Shown: positions 15,759 to 23,964, counted from the stretch's first letter. The stretch is DNA of 34,086 nucleotides from Planctomycetia bacterium (GCA_016795155.1 JAEUIE010000020.1:1-34086); one strand, 5' to 3'. Made by a program: numbers and translations. Notes: generated from the letters alone by a model not told the origin.

Positions 15759-16973
15759 ATGAAAGTCATTCTGCTTACCCTGCATGGTGCCCGTCTTGAT
15801 GCATTTGGTGCATATGGCGGGACGTTGACTGCCACCCCTCATTTCGATGCGTTTGCTTCGCAGGGAATCGTTTTCGATCAGCATTTTGCCAGCCGACTGT
15901 TTACCAGCACCGATGCGGAATCGGAAGAGGATCAGCGTTTTGTCACGCTTGATGAATTGACTGCAGAGCTGACCAATAACGATGGCAGCTCGGCTTACTT
16001 TGCAGATCAGCGGGTGATGCAGTCGCTGAGCTACTCAGCAAGCTGGAAGCACGTGACGCTGGTAACCGAGCGCGACCTGGCTGCAATGGAACAGCCTACG
16101 CTCAGCGATGGCGTATTGCAGCATGGCATCGACTGGCTGCAGCAGTATGGCCATCATTACGACCGCTGGCTCTTGAACCTGGAACTGGGCGCTTTGCTTC
16201 CACCCTGGCGTGAAGAGGAAATTGCACCTGCGAAAGAAGCAACTGCGGGTGAGGAAAGTGTTGACCCGGTTTTGGACTATGAGCCAGGCAGCGGCGAGCC
16301 GGATGAACGTCGGTTTGCCTGGCGGGCTACCTACGCAGGCGTGGTGCGTTATCTCGATGATCTGCTCGGCCAGTTTGTCAAGCTGCTCGATGAACTGGAA
16401 CTGACCGGACAATGCCTGTTCGTCATTCAAAGTTCGGAAGGCCAGCCTCTGGGTGAATATCGGCCGGGTGTGGAGGCCCATCAAGGCATTGAGGAGGCCC
16501 GGCATCATTTACCGCTGATGATCCGGTTTCCGAAAGGCGCCGGTGCAGGCCGACGGGTGCATCACTTTACGCACCCTGAAGATGTGCTGGCTACCATCTA
16601 TCAATGCCTGCTGGGCCAAGCTCCTGCAGATTTGCCGGGCGATCATCTGGTACGGTACACACAAGGGTCCGCAGGGCGATATCGCGATTATGCCGTCACC
16701 GAGTTGTTTGATGATCGTGAACAATTGCTGGAAGCAGCACTGCGGACGCAATACTGGAACGCGGTGATTCCGCTGGATGACAGTGACCGTACTGTGCAGT
16801 TGTTCCGCAAGCCCGAAGATCGCTGGGATATGAACAACGTGACCAGCGAACATGCCGATGTTGTGGAACATCTGGAACTGACGCTGCGGCGATATCTGGC
16901 GTGGAAAAGCGCAGGCAGGCAAGGCGACGCCCCGGCATTGCGTGATGAGTTGGTGAAGGTCTTGGCTCGGTAA
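15759..16973 (+). CDS. Sulfatase/alkaline-phosphatase-fold protein lacking catalytic residues
   Basis: The frame of an arylsulfatase-type protein is recognisable: an N-terminal LTLHGARLDAFGAYG block, TPHFDAFASQGIVFDQHF, a late block SSEGQPLGEY, then LPLMIRFP and the C-terminal NNVTSEHADVVEHLE. The first metal Asp is replaced by His (LHGAR instead of a IDTLR-like site), the C/S-x-P-S-R nucleophile motif is absent, and the metal-binding SDHG is SSEG. No signal peptide. So it is probably a non-catalytic member, perhaps a binding or scaffolding protein for the amidotransferase and glycosyltransferases that follow it 21 bases downstream. Length 404 aa. Confidence 0.75.
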   Translation: MKVILLTLHGARLDAFGAYGGTLTATPHFDAFASQGIVFDQHFASRLFTSTDAESEEDQRFVTLDELTAELTNNDGSSAYFADQRVMQSLSYSASWKHVTLVTERDLAAMEQPTLSDGVLQHGIDWLQQYGHHYDRWLLNLELGALLPPWREEEIAPAKEATAGEESVDPVLDYEPGSGEPDERRFAWRATYAGVVRYLDDLLGQFVKLLDELELTGQCLFVIQSSEGQPLGEYRPGVEAHQGIEEARHHLPLMIRFPKGAGAGRRVHHFTHPEDVLATIYQCLLGQAPADLPGDHLVRYTQGSAGRYRDYAVTELFDDREQLLEAALRTQYWNAVIPLDDSDRTVQLFRKPEDRWDMNNVTSEHADVVEHLELTLRRYLAWKSAGRQGDAPALRDELVKVLAR

Positions 16974-16994
16974 CGAAATGCATATACTGACACC

Positions 16995-18860
16995 ATGTGC
17001 GGACTTGCAGGCATTCTGGGACAATCCGACGAAACGGTGATGAAGCGCATGCTGACGGCGTGTCAGCACCGTGGGCCGGATGCCTCGGGTGTGTGGATCG
17101 CGCCGGATCAGACCATCACTTTCGGCCAGGCCCGGCTCGCCATTATCGACCTTTCGCCAGCAGGCAGACAACCGTTATCTAACGACGATGGCACTGCGTG
17201 GATCACCTACAACGGTGAAGTCTACAACCATGCCGAAATTCGCAAAGAACTTGAATCGCTCGGCCACCGTTTCCGGACTGCCACCGATACGGAAGTGATT
17301 CTGCATGCCTACCTGCAATGGGGCGAAGCAAGTTTATCCCGGCTACGGGGCATGTTTGCTTTTGCCATCGCTCACCAAAAGCAACCGGGCGGGGCGTGGG
17401 AAGTGTTCCTCGCTCGTGATCGGCTGGGCATCAAGCCACTGTACCTGGCTCAAGGCAGCAATGGTACATGGTACTTTGCTTCCGAGCTTACCACACTGCT
17501 GGCCACTGGTCACATTGCCAGAAGACTGAACTGGCAAGCTGCGTTTGATGTGCTGGCGACCGGCTCGGTAATTCAGCCTGGCACCATTCTGGAAGGTGTG
17601 ACTGCCCTGCCCGCAGGCCACTGCTGCACCTGGAAACAGGGAACGCTGAGCACACCCAGGCGGTGGTGGTCGCTCGAAGAATCGGCTGCGAACAAACAGG
17701 CCGAGTTGGCTTCGCTATCATTTGAAGAACAGAGCAGCCGACTGCTGAGCATGTTGCAGGAAGTGACCCGGTATCATTTGATCGCTGATGTTCCGGTGGG
17801 AATCTTCTTGAGTGGCGGCGTTGATTCAACCGCGGCGGCGGCGCTCATGTCGAAGCTGGTCACCTATCCGGTGCACAGTTTTTCAGTCGGGCTCGACAGC
17901 GATCATCAGGACATGGATGAACTGAACGCTGCCCGCATTGCTGCCCAGTCGATTGGCACCGTGCATCACGAGCATGTGATCCGTGAAGCTGATGTGCCTG
18001 GCGTGTTTGTAGATTTCGTGCGGAAGGTGGATCAGCCTTCGGAAGATGGCGCCAACACGATGGTGGTTTCCCAACTTGCGAAAGAACATGGCCTCAAAGT
18101 TGTGCTCTCCGGCGTGGGTATGGATGAACTGCTCGGCGGGTATCCCAATCATTTCCTGGTGCAGAAATTGGCGTGGTTCCCGGGATTAGCGTGGAAGCCT
18201 GCCCAGTGGGGCATCCGCTCACTGCATGAACTGCGGCCTAACCGGTACAGTATGGCCATGCTGGCTGCTATCACTCCGCGAGGCGAACGCAACCGTCTGC
18301 TGCGTGAACATCTTTCGCTGGGTGAAGTGCGACAAGCCCTGCCCTGTTCCGGGTCATGTGCAACATCAAGGCCATCGCTCTGGCCTACCAGCAGCGATGC
18401 TCTGAACGATTACCTCCGGCAGGAAGTGCAAGGCTACCTGGCGAACACGCTGCTCCGCGATGCCGATGTGATGACCATGGCCAGTTCGCTGGAACTTCGT
18501 CCACTGTTTCTCGATCATCACCTGGTTGAGTTCTGTGCAGCGCTTCCCAGTACCTCGAAATGTCGCGAGGGCAAAGGCAAAGCAATCTTCCGCCATGCGA
18601 TGCAGGGAATACTGCCTGAATCAACGCTGACCCGTCGCAAGCAGGGCTTTGGTTTGCCGAAAGACCGTTGGATGAATGGGCCACTACAAAAGCAATATGA
18701 AGCTCTAATTCAAAGTGCTACTGCCAAGCAACTTCTGACACCTGCCTGGCGGGAAAAGGAGCTGGCCCGGCTGCACCAGCGTCAGTTGAAATGGACCAGT
18801 TGGACGGTTGCCACGATGCTGGCTTATGTTCAGCATCATCGGCTTGAGGTGGCCAGTTGA
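16995..18860 (+). CDS. asnB: Asparagine synthetase B-type glutamine amidotransferase
   Basis: The N-terminal class II glutaminase starts MCGLAGILG with the nucleophile Cys2, followed by HRGPDASG and YNGEVYNHAEIR. The synthetase domain has the ATP pyrophosphate loop LSGGVDST near residues 272-279 and GMDELLGGYPNH. Length 621 aa is normal. In free form it makes asparagine from aspartate, glutamine and ATP, but inside glycan operons such proteins often amidate sugar acids. The setting (sulfatase-fold gene before, two glycosyltransferases after, with overlapping stop/start) makes the second role at least as likely. The stop TGA overlaps the next ATG. Confidence 0.88.
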   Translation: MCGLAGILGQSDETVMKRMLTACQHRGPDASGVWIAPDQTITFGQARLAIIDLSPAGRQPLSNDDGTAWITYNGEVYNHAEIRKELESLGHRFRTATDTEVILHAYLQWGEASLSRLRGMFAFAIAHQKQPGGAWEVFLARDRLGIKPLYLAQGSNGTWYFASELTTLLATGHIARRLNWQAAFDVLATGSVIQPGTILEGVTALPAGHCCTWKQGTLSTPRRWWSLEESAANKQAELASLSFEEQSSRLLSMLQEVTRYHLIADVPVGIFLSGGVDSTAAAALMSKLVTYPVHSFSVGLDSDHQDMDELNAARIAAQSIGTVHHEHVIREADVPGVFVDFVRKVDQPSEDGANTMVVSQLAKEHGLKVVLSGVGMDELLGGYPNHFLVQKLAWFPGLAWKPAQWGIRSLHELRPNRYSMAMLAAITPRGERNRLLREHLSLGEVRQALPCSGSCATSRPSLWPTSSDALNDYLRQEVQGYLANTLLRDADVMTMASSLELRPLFLDHHLVEFCAALPSTSKCREGKGKAIFRHAMQGILPESTLTRRKQGFGLPKDRWMNGPLQKQYEALIQSATAKQLLTPAWREKELARLHQRQLKWTSWTVATMLAYVQHHRLEVAS

Positions 18861-19951
18861 TGCCGCCGCGTCGATTACTGTTCCTGCTTTACGAACTGTC
18901 GTTTGGCGGCGTGGAACGCCAGGCCCAACTGCTGGCCGAGGCTGCAAAGTCCCAGGGGCATCATGTCACTCTCTTAGTGCTGGGCGGCGATGGGCCGGCA
19001 CATCCCCGTTTCACACCTATCTGCGAGCAGATCATTATTCTGCATGCTCCTGTCAATCGCGACATGGCACTGCATCAGGCCATTCGGCAAGCTGTTCAGC
19101 CTTTGCAGCATGATGCGGCGTTCCTGTTCAGCACTGCCAAGTTGCCTGTGATTTCCCATGCCCTGCGATCGCGGATACCGATGCAGATCATGCATGTAGG
19201 CAACCCGACACGCTGGAGCTGGATGGAGTACTTCAAGCAGTCGGTACGCTCGCTCTACTTCAGACCCTCCCGTCAATTGTTCCTGGTAGCCAATTCGCGG
19301 TACACGCTGCAGAGCCTGAATGATCATTTTTACTATCAGCCTTTTCCGCTCTCCTTTTCTCTGAACTGTGTCCGCATACCTGACACACCAGTGTCAATCC
19401 GGGAAACCTGTGAGCCGCTTCGCATCGGCATGGTGGCCCGGCTCGATCGCATCAAGGATCATGCAACGCTGCTGCGTGCGGTGGCCCTGGCACGAAAGCA
19501 GGGTGTCAACGTGGTGTGTGAACTGCTGGGCCGAGGCGAACTGGAAGAGGAACTGAAAAAACTCAGCGTGGAACTGGGATTGGAACAGGCTGTGCGTTTC
19601 ATCGGCTGGTCTGCCGATGTCGATAGCACTATGCGACAGTGGGATATTTTTGTTTTCTCAACGACAGAGCAGGAAGGCTTTGGCAACGCAGCCGCCGAGG
19701 CGATGGCTGCCGGGCTACCCTGCATTCTCACTGACATTGGTCCTTGCCGGGAAGTGGGTGGCGATGCGGTACGTTATGTGCCCTTTGCGAATCCACAGGC
19801 ATTGGCTGATGCAATTATAGCGTTGCAATCGCCTGTCATTCGGCGTGATTTGTCGACACGGGCGCGGGCCCGAGCTCAGAAATACTTCCGGGCGGATCGC
19901 AAGCTGGCTGACTTTCTTCGCATTGCCTTCGCGAGCCGGGGTGCAGCATGA
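18860..19951 (+). CDS. GT4 family glycosyltransferase (363 aa)
   Basis: Transfers a sugar from a nucleotide donor in glycan assembly. The fold is GT-B: an N-terminal LLFLLYELSFGGVERQAQLL acceptor domain and a donor domain with RIGMVARLDRIKDHATLLRA, LLGRGELEEEL and the EQEGFGNAAAEAMAAG E-x7-E motif. No membrane segment. The ATG overlaps the asnB stop as TGATG, and the stop overlaps the next gene as ATGA, so the operon is translationally coupled. The specific sugars are unknown. Confidence 0.88.
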   Translation: MPPRRLLFLLYELSFGGVERQAQLLAEAAKSQGHHVTLLVLGGDGPAHPRFTPICEQIIILHAPVNRDMALHQAIRQAVQPLQHDAAFLFSTAKLPVISHALRSRIPMQIMHVGNPTRWSWMEYFKQSVRSLYFRPSRQLFLVANSRYTLQSLNDHFYYQPFPLSFSLNCVRIPDTPVSIRETCEPLRIGMVARLDRIKDHATLLRAVALARKQGVNVVCELLGRGELEEELKKLSVELGLEQAVRFIGWSADVDSTMRQWDIFVFSTTEQEGFGNAAAEAMAAGLPCILTDIGPCREVGGDAVRYVPFANPQALADAIIALQSPVIRRDLSTRARARAQKYFRADRKLADFLRIAFASRGAA

Positions 19952-21072
19952 ACCACCCGCCCGGCATTCTGCATGCTCTGTATTCGTTGCGTGCCGAGGG
20001 GTGTCCGCGGCTCGCTTACGATTTGCTCGATCAGGAAATGAAGCAGACCGGCAGGCGGGGGTTTGTCACGCTGCTTGACCCGCAGGATGATCTCCGCCGG
20101 GATTATGATCAGCTGGGCATTCCGGTGCATCAACTGATATGGAAGCGGAAGAATTACATCTCAATTTATCAGCAGTTTCTCAAAGTGCTACATCAGTGGA
20201 AGCCTGCAGGCGTGGTGCTCTACCCGCTGGGCGCTCATATTTCCCTGTCGCTGGCCTGCCGGAAGCTGAAGATACCGCATGTGGTGCACCTGGCATGCTT
20301 GCCCCCCTGGCGGGATTTTTCCGCATTGCAAAAGTTGCGCGTGCAGATGTGGACCGGGCAAGTGACCACCGCTGCCTACGCTGCATGTTCTGAACGGGTC
20401 AGGCACGATTGCATCCGGGCGTATCGCTTGCCACCGGCATTGGTGCAAACGGTTTACAATGGCATCGCGCTGGATCGCTTTGATGCACTGCGAAGTCAGC
20501 GACAGCCGTGGACACCACATTCAGGCAAGCCTCTGATCATCGGTATGACCGGAAGCCTGGAACTCTCCAAGGATCATCCCACGCTGCTGCGGGCGGTTGC
20601 ACTACTGAAACAGCAGGGGCATAACCTTCGTTTGCGATTGGTGGGCGGAGGCACCCAGGCTGTTGCACTCAAGCAGCTAGCTTCGGAGCTGCAAATCAGC
20701 GATATTGTTGACTGGACCGGTTCTGTTCGCAATGTGCTGGCGGAGTTAGCTCGTTTTGATGTTTATGCTTTTTCCGCCAAGCCTGAAGAAGGCCTGGGCA
20801 TTGCTCTCATTGAAGCAATGGCGAGCGGCATGCCGGTGCTAGCTACGGATATTCCAGCCGTTCGCGAAATTTTCAAGCATCATCCGCATGGCGTCAAAGT
20901 ACCCTTTGGCGATGCTAAAGCGATGTCTACAGGAATTCTGAATGCCGCCCAACAACCAGCCGCCCCGCGCGAAGCGTTGACACCTTTTGATGTTGCACAG
21001 ACATTTCGGGAGTATGAAGACATTCTGGCATCACAGCGGCAAGATGGTTTCAGAAAGTTGTGGCAGGGGTAA
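19948..21072 (+). CDS. GT4 family glycosyltransferase (374 aa), ending inside a repeat
   Basis: A second GT-B enzyme, related to the one before: SLRAEGCPRLAYDLL N-terminal block, PLIIGMTGSLELSKDHPTLL, and the donor motif KPEEGLGIALIEAMASGMP. It is the last gene of the operon. Its final residues W-Q-G and the TAA stop are encoded by the first 13 bases of a family A repeat (21060 onward), so the repeat has defined the protein's C-terminus. The original end probably lay close by, as the length is ordinary. Substrate unknown. Confidence 0.86.
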   Translation: MNHPPGILHALYSLRAEGCPRLAYDLLDQEMKQTGRRGFVTLLDPQDDLRRDYDQLGIPVHQLIWKRKNYISIYQQFLKVLHQWKPAGVVLYPLGAHISLSLACRKLKIPHVVHLACLPPWRDFSALQKLRVQMWTGQVTTAAYAACSERVRHDCIRAYRLPPALVQTVYNGIALDRFDALRSQRQPWTPHSGKPLIIGMTGSLELSKDHPTLLRAVALLKQQGHNLRLRLVGGGTQAVALKQLASELQISDIVDWTGSVRNVLAELARFDVYAFSAKPEEGLGIALIEAMASGMPVLATDIPAVREIFKHHPHGVKVPFGDAKAMSTGILNAAQQPAAPREALTPFDVAQTFREYEDILASQRQDGFRKLWQG

Positions 21073-21205
21073 GCGGCCACGATACATATGTGCTCGTGCT
21101 GACAAGAGAGTAGCTTACCCCTGATGCCGTCACTGAACCCCAGGGGGCAGCGGCACTCTAACTACGCGTGGACTCTTACGATTGCAATCCGCTGACCCCT
21201 GGCAC
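21060..21205. repeat. Repeat family A, full copy 2, overlapping a gene end
   Basis: Starts GTGGCAGGGGTAAGCGGCC and ends TCCGCTGACCCCTGGCAC, with internal pairing GGTAAGC/GCTTACC (arm 1) and CAGGGGGCAGCGG/CCGCTGACCCCTG (arm 2). It closes the glycan operon and stops eight bases short of the PII-like gene's stop codon at 21213, so it fills the whole convergent gap. Confidence 0.88.
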
Positions 21206-21212
21206 GGATTTT

Positions 21213-21527
21213 CTAAAACTCAATCGCCTCGGGCCAACTCGCGTCAATGGTGACAATCTTTCCATCGCCCATGAGGCCGGTGTGAGCCACCTTGGCGATG
21301 GCTTTCGCTAGCACTTCTGCCACCTCATCTCTGGCCCAGATGGTGATTTCGACTTTGGGCAAAAAGGCCAGGTTGTATTCACTGCCTCGGTATTGCTCCA
21401 GATTATTTTTCTGCCTGCCGTACCCTTTCACTTCATCAACAATGCAGGCTTCCACTTCGTGCTGGGCCACGAGTTCCAGAACAGCAGTAGCCTGGAAGGG
21501 CTTGATGATAATCAAGAGTTGTTTCAT
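21213..21527 (-). CDS. PII-like nitrogen regulatory protein with altered C-terminus
   Basis: A 104-aa trimeric signalling protein of the GlnB/GlnK family by sequence: MKQLLIIIKPFQ start, DEVKGYGRQKNN, T-loop YRGSEY with Tyr51 (the uridylylation position in GlnB), FLPKVEI, and TGLMGDGKI with Lys90. In GlnB, Arg101 and Arg103 hold the ATP phosphates; here these positions are Ala and Glu and the chain ends at 104. ATP binding may be altered or lost. Its ATG overlaps the stop of a one-TM protein gene as ATGA, so the two are coupled. No glnA or amtB is nearby. Confidence 0.85.
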   Translation of the reverse strand: MKQLLIIIKPFQATAVLELVAQHEVEACIVDEVKGYGRQKNNLEQYRGSEYNLAFLPKVEITIWARDEVAEVLAKAIAKVAHTGLMGDGKIVTIDASWPEAIEF

Positions 21528-21952
21528 GGAGTGATTATAGCCTGATCCAGCGATTGCTTAAGCTGCTTGCTGTTTCCGCCACGATAATATGTTCTGCTTT
21601 CAAAGTTGGTGCCTGCAGCAAATGCTCCAACGCCTTCTACGCTGAAAAGTGATATGTGGTAACTGTTCCCGTTCTTCAAGGTTATGTCTAAATCCCCCAT
21701 TACAATCCACTTTGCAGGTGAACTATCACGCCTGGCAGGCAGGAGTGATTCCCAGATAGCAGGCCAGTGCTTGTCGGCAATCTCATGTTTTCCGGTTGAA
21801 GAAACATATTCGATCCGGGAGATGTCGTTCAACGCAGGAAGTGGCGAACGGAGAAGATACCAGAACGAGAGTACGATGATCGCAAAGGCAACGCCAGCTA
21901 CCGCCAGTTGTGTCCTGGTGATTCTGACGAATGCACTCGGTCCGGTGATCAT
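21524..21952 (-). CDS. One-TM protein coupled to the PII-like gene (142 aa)
   Basis: One hydrophobic helix (about 16-36, LAVAGVAFAIIVLSFWYLL) follows a short basic tail, then a polar domain of about 105 residues with IEYVSSTGKHEIA, WIVMGDLDITLKNG and TYYRGGNSKQL. The N-terminus is probably cytoplasmic with the domain outside the membrane. No known family. The start at 21952 has a GGAAG site six bases upstream. The stop overlaps the PII-like start by four bases, a pattern seen when partner proteins are made together, but interaction is only inferred. Confidence 0.72.
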   Translation of the reverse strand: MITGPSAFVRITRTQLAVAGVAFAIIVLSFWYLLRSPLPALNDISRIEYVSSTGKHEIADKHWPAIWESLLPARRDSSPAKWIVMGDLDITLKNGNSYHISLFSVEGVGAFAAGTNFESRTYYRGGNSKQLKQSLDQAIITP

Positions 21953-22053
21953 GTTAAACTTCCTTCATTCCACAATTTCTTGTTGGTGCATGTCCAGATT
22001 CAGTAACACTGTTCGTTTCCATGGTATAACACCACTATTCTAAGGAGTTATCC

Positions 22054-22581
22054 ATGAACGCAGCACGAATCTTCGCTATCCTGGCATGTCAATTAGTGTT
22101 GGTTTCTGCAAGCATCGCTCAGGAAAAAAATACCGAGCATACCATGAAACTCGCCGCAGGACAGAAATCGCCTGCAGCTACCATTGAGGATATGGCATGG
22201 TTTGCTGGCCGCTGGGTGGGCGACGGCATGGGTGGAAGCAACGAAGAACACTGGGGCCCGCCAAACGGTGGCATCATGCTAGGCACCTTCCGCCACAATA
22301 ATAAAGAAGGCAAGCCGGTTTTCTACGAGTTCATGAACCTTGCCGAGCGCGAAGGCACCATCTCGCTGCGGCTCAAACATTTCAACCCCGACATGACAGG
22401 CTGGGAAGAGAAAGCCAAATTCGTCGAGTTCAAACTGGTCGCCAAGAAAGACGGCGCAGTCTATTTCGAAGGACTGACCTTTGTACCCAAGGGAAAAGAT
22501 GAAGCAGTTATCTACTTGGCTATGCGAAGCAGAGACAAGGTGCGTGAAGAAGTGTTTCAACTCAAGCGGTTGAAGGAGTAG
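22054..22581 (+). CDS. Secreted DUF6265-like protein (175 aa)
   Basis: Signal peptide MNAARIFAILACQLVLVSAS with cleavage after IAQ, then a lipocalin-like domain: MAWFAGRWVGDGMGGSNEEHWGPP is the WF..GRW..EE.W pattern of the DUF6265 family, followed by GGIMLGTFRH and FYEFMNLAEREG. These proteins are of unknown function and lie in the periplasm or outside. AAGGAG is eight bases before the ATG, a good start. The protein matches the family's usual size. A half copy of repeat A follows 33 bases after the stop. Confidence 0.8.
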   Translation: MNAARIFAILACQLVLVSASIAQEKNTEHTMKLAAGQKSPAATIEDMAWFAGRWVGDGMGGSNEEHWGPPNGGIMLGTFRHNNKEGKPVFYEFMNLAEREGTISLRLKHFNPDMTGWEEKAKFVEFKLVAKKDGAVYFEGLTFVPKGKDEAVIYLAMRSRDKVREEVFQLKRLKE

Positions 22582-22614
22582 GTTGGAGTCTTGACAGAAT
22601 GTCATGCCGCATCA

Positions 22615-22678
22615 GTGGCAGGGGTAAGCGGCCGCGAGGAACAAGTGATCTCCGCTTCGCGAAAATAGCTTACCCCTG
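22615..22678. repeat. Repeat family A, half copy
   Basis: GTGGCAGGGGTAAGCGGCCG at the left and TAGCTTACCCCTG at the right, equal to the first arm of the copy at 21060. The second arm is missing. The ends pair as CAGGGGTAAGC/GCTTACCCCTG. The rest of the gap up to 22813 shows no gene. Confidence 0.8.
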
Positions 22679-22813
22679 TTCACCGCGCGGCATATCTAAA
22701 ACATAGACACTCAGCATTCTTCTTGGATTGTCAGTGACCTTATGCTACCTTGCTGTCTGCAACATTAAGGTTAGAAGTTGGTTTATCGTCTCGGAAGGTT
22801 GAACGGAATTAGT

Positions 22814-23269
22814 ATGCGATTCTTCACGAAAGAATGGCTTACTGGTGAACTCAGTGACGAGGCCTTCGATGCCATACCGGACGCTTACAGCATTTATCTT
22901 GCATCCCTCAAACTGCCATCAGATGTATTTGCACTCTCTAAAGTTGACATTCACGATGGCCGGTTGCTTGACGTAAAATACAATTCAGAATCTGCACAAT
23001 TGTTACTTCGGCTTCGATGTGGTGATCAACAAACTGGCTACTATGATCTTCACATCACATACTCAGATTTAGTATTGGACAGCGCATCCCTTTCAGTTCT
23101 AAATGTTGCAATGCGAGCCCCGAAAGATGAGTTTCTTTATGATGAGATAGACCGTACAGGTGACAACTTTGAACATCGTTGTATTCTTGCCTCGCACAAC
23201 GAAGTGCGAATAAAGTTTTCGCATGTAGTGGTGAATTCATGCCCACTAGACAGCCGTGAATCGCCTTAA
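22814..23269 (+). CDS. Hypothetical protein, possibly DUF4085-like (151 aa)
   Basis: Starts MRFFTKEWLTGELSDEAFDA, a beginning I associate with DUF4085-like proteins of unknown function, then a mainly beta-strand region (ISTYLASLKLPSD-like; DVKYNSESAQLLLRLRCG; YYDLHITYSDLVLDSASL). No signal peptide. The ATG at 22814 is preferred; the frame is open 12 codons upstream from a TTG but without a ribosome site. It has lower GC than its neighbours by eye. Confidence 0.62.
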   Translation: MRFFTKEWLTGELSDEAFDAIPDAYSIYLASLKLPSDVFALSKVDIHDGRLLDVKYNSESAQLLLRLRCGDQQTGYYDLHITYSDLVLDSASLSVLNVAMRAPKDEFLYDEIDRTGDNFEHRCILASHNEVRIKFSHVVVNSCPLDSRESP

Positions 23270-23324
23270 GGCCAACAGTGCCAGGGGTGCGGGAGAAATA
23301 CGAATCAATACCGCCCTGCCTTTC

Positions 23325-23594
23325 TCATCCATTCAATTGCTGCTCAGGCAGCCACTCATCAGGATACGGCTCGTAGTCCCATGGTTCGCTGGTCGTGTAT
23401 TTCTCTCGACCAAGATAGTTGTGATAGATAGTCATGGCCTCGAAATGGCTACCTGCTTTAAAGGTAGTCAGCAGACGGGCCCCCGGTTCCAAGAATGCTC
23501 TTTGGCCATCACCACGCGGTCCGGCCATAGCGCAGCTATGCAGGACCATGCCGTCGCTAACCTCCTCCCATATTTCGTGAATCAAAATGGCCAC
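23325..23594 (-). CDS. Hypothetical protein (89 aa), GTG start
   Basis: Encodes a small acidic protein with the blocks CAMAGPRGDGQRAFLEPGAR, TFKAGSHFEAMTIYHNYLGR and EPWDYEPYPDEWLPEQQ. This looks like a small conserved family of bacteria such as planctomycetes and cyanobacteria, function unknown. The start is GTG at 23594, which lies inside the 3' end of the preceding minus-strand frame (13-base overlap). It may once have had its own spacing, changed by the repeat inserted just upstream. Confidence 0.68.
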   Translation of the reverse strand: MAILIHEIWEEVSDGMVLHSCAMAGPRGDGQRAFLEPGARLLTTFKAGSHFEAMTIYHNYLGREKYTTSEPWDYEPYPDEWLPEQQLNG

Positions 23595-23938
23595 GTCAAC
23601 ATGCCCTTTGTTCCTGAGTTACAAATCTCATAGCCGCATGAACCCGCCCCCGACTTGAAGAGTCGAGGGCTAAATGGTGTTGAACCGCACGTCCGCTGGC
23701 AGGCTGGCCATAGGCGCGCTTTTACTTTCTTGATGGAATCCTGCCACATCTCTTCAGAGGCTTCGACAAACCCGCTCGCATCAGCTTCTTCCATGTCTTT
23801 CATCAGCTTGGCTACTGCCATTCTTTTTTTCTCTTCTTGCAAAACCTGAGCAATGTAGGCTTCTTCATTCTTGTAGCCAAGCGATGCTGCCTGCTTTGCA
23901 ACCCACTTTTGTAATAGTTTATCCAAGTTTAGCGTCAT
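23582..23938 (-). CDS. Small ribbon-helix-helix-like protein with repeat-encoded tail
   Basis: The first 80 residues (MTLNLDKLLQKWVAKQAASL..YIAQVLQEEKKRM) look like a ribbon-helix-helix antitoxin-type protein: short strand, then two helices. GGGAG lies eight bases before the ATG at 23938. From about residue 88 the frame reads through a family B arm, giving FSPRLFKSGAGSCG, and ends 16 codons later inside the next gene. The natural end was probably near residues 83-90. Whether the extended protein is stable or functional is unknown. No recognised toxin is adjacent; the 89-aa protein does not resemble one. Confidence 0.6.
   Translation of the reverse strand: MTLNLDKLLQKWVAKQAASLGYKNEEAYIAQVLQEEKKRMAVAKLMKDMEEADASGFVEASEEMWQDSIKKVKARLWPACQRTCGSTPFSPRLFKSGAGSCGYEICNSGTKGMLTWPF
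23634..23675. repeat. Repeat family B, single right arm inside a reading frame
   Basis: CCGCATGAACCCG, then the stem CCCCCGACT-TGAAG-AGTCGAGGG and CTAAAT. The stem differs from the standard GGCT/AGCC at paired positions (GACT/AGTC), keeping complementarity. Its frame relative to the gene at 23938 gives sense codons rather than the ATT TAG stop. Confidence 0.85.
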
Positions 23939-23964
23939 GTGTCAGTCTCCCATCAAGCCAGGCT

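Noticed and set aside
23325-23938. Toxin-antitoxin pair
   Set aside because: The upstream protein looks antitoxin-like, but the 89-aa protein does not resemble a known toxin and the overlap may have arisen from a repeat insertion.
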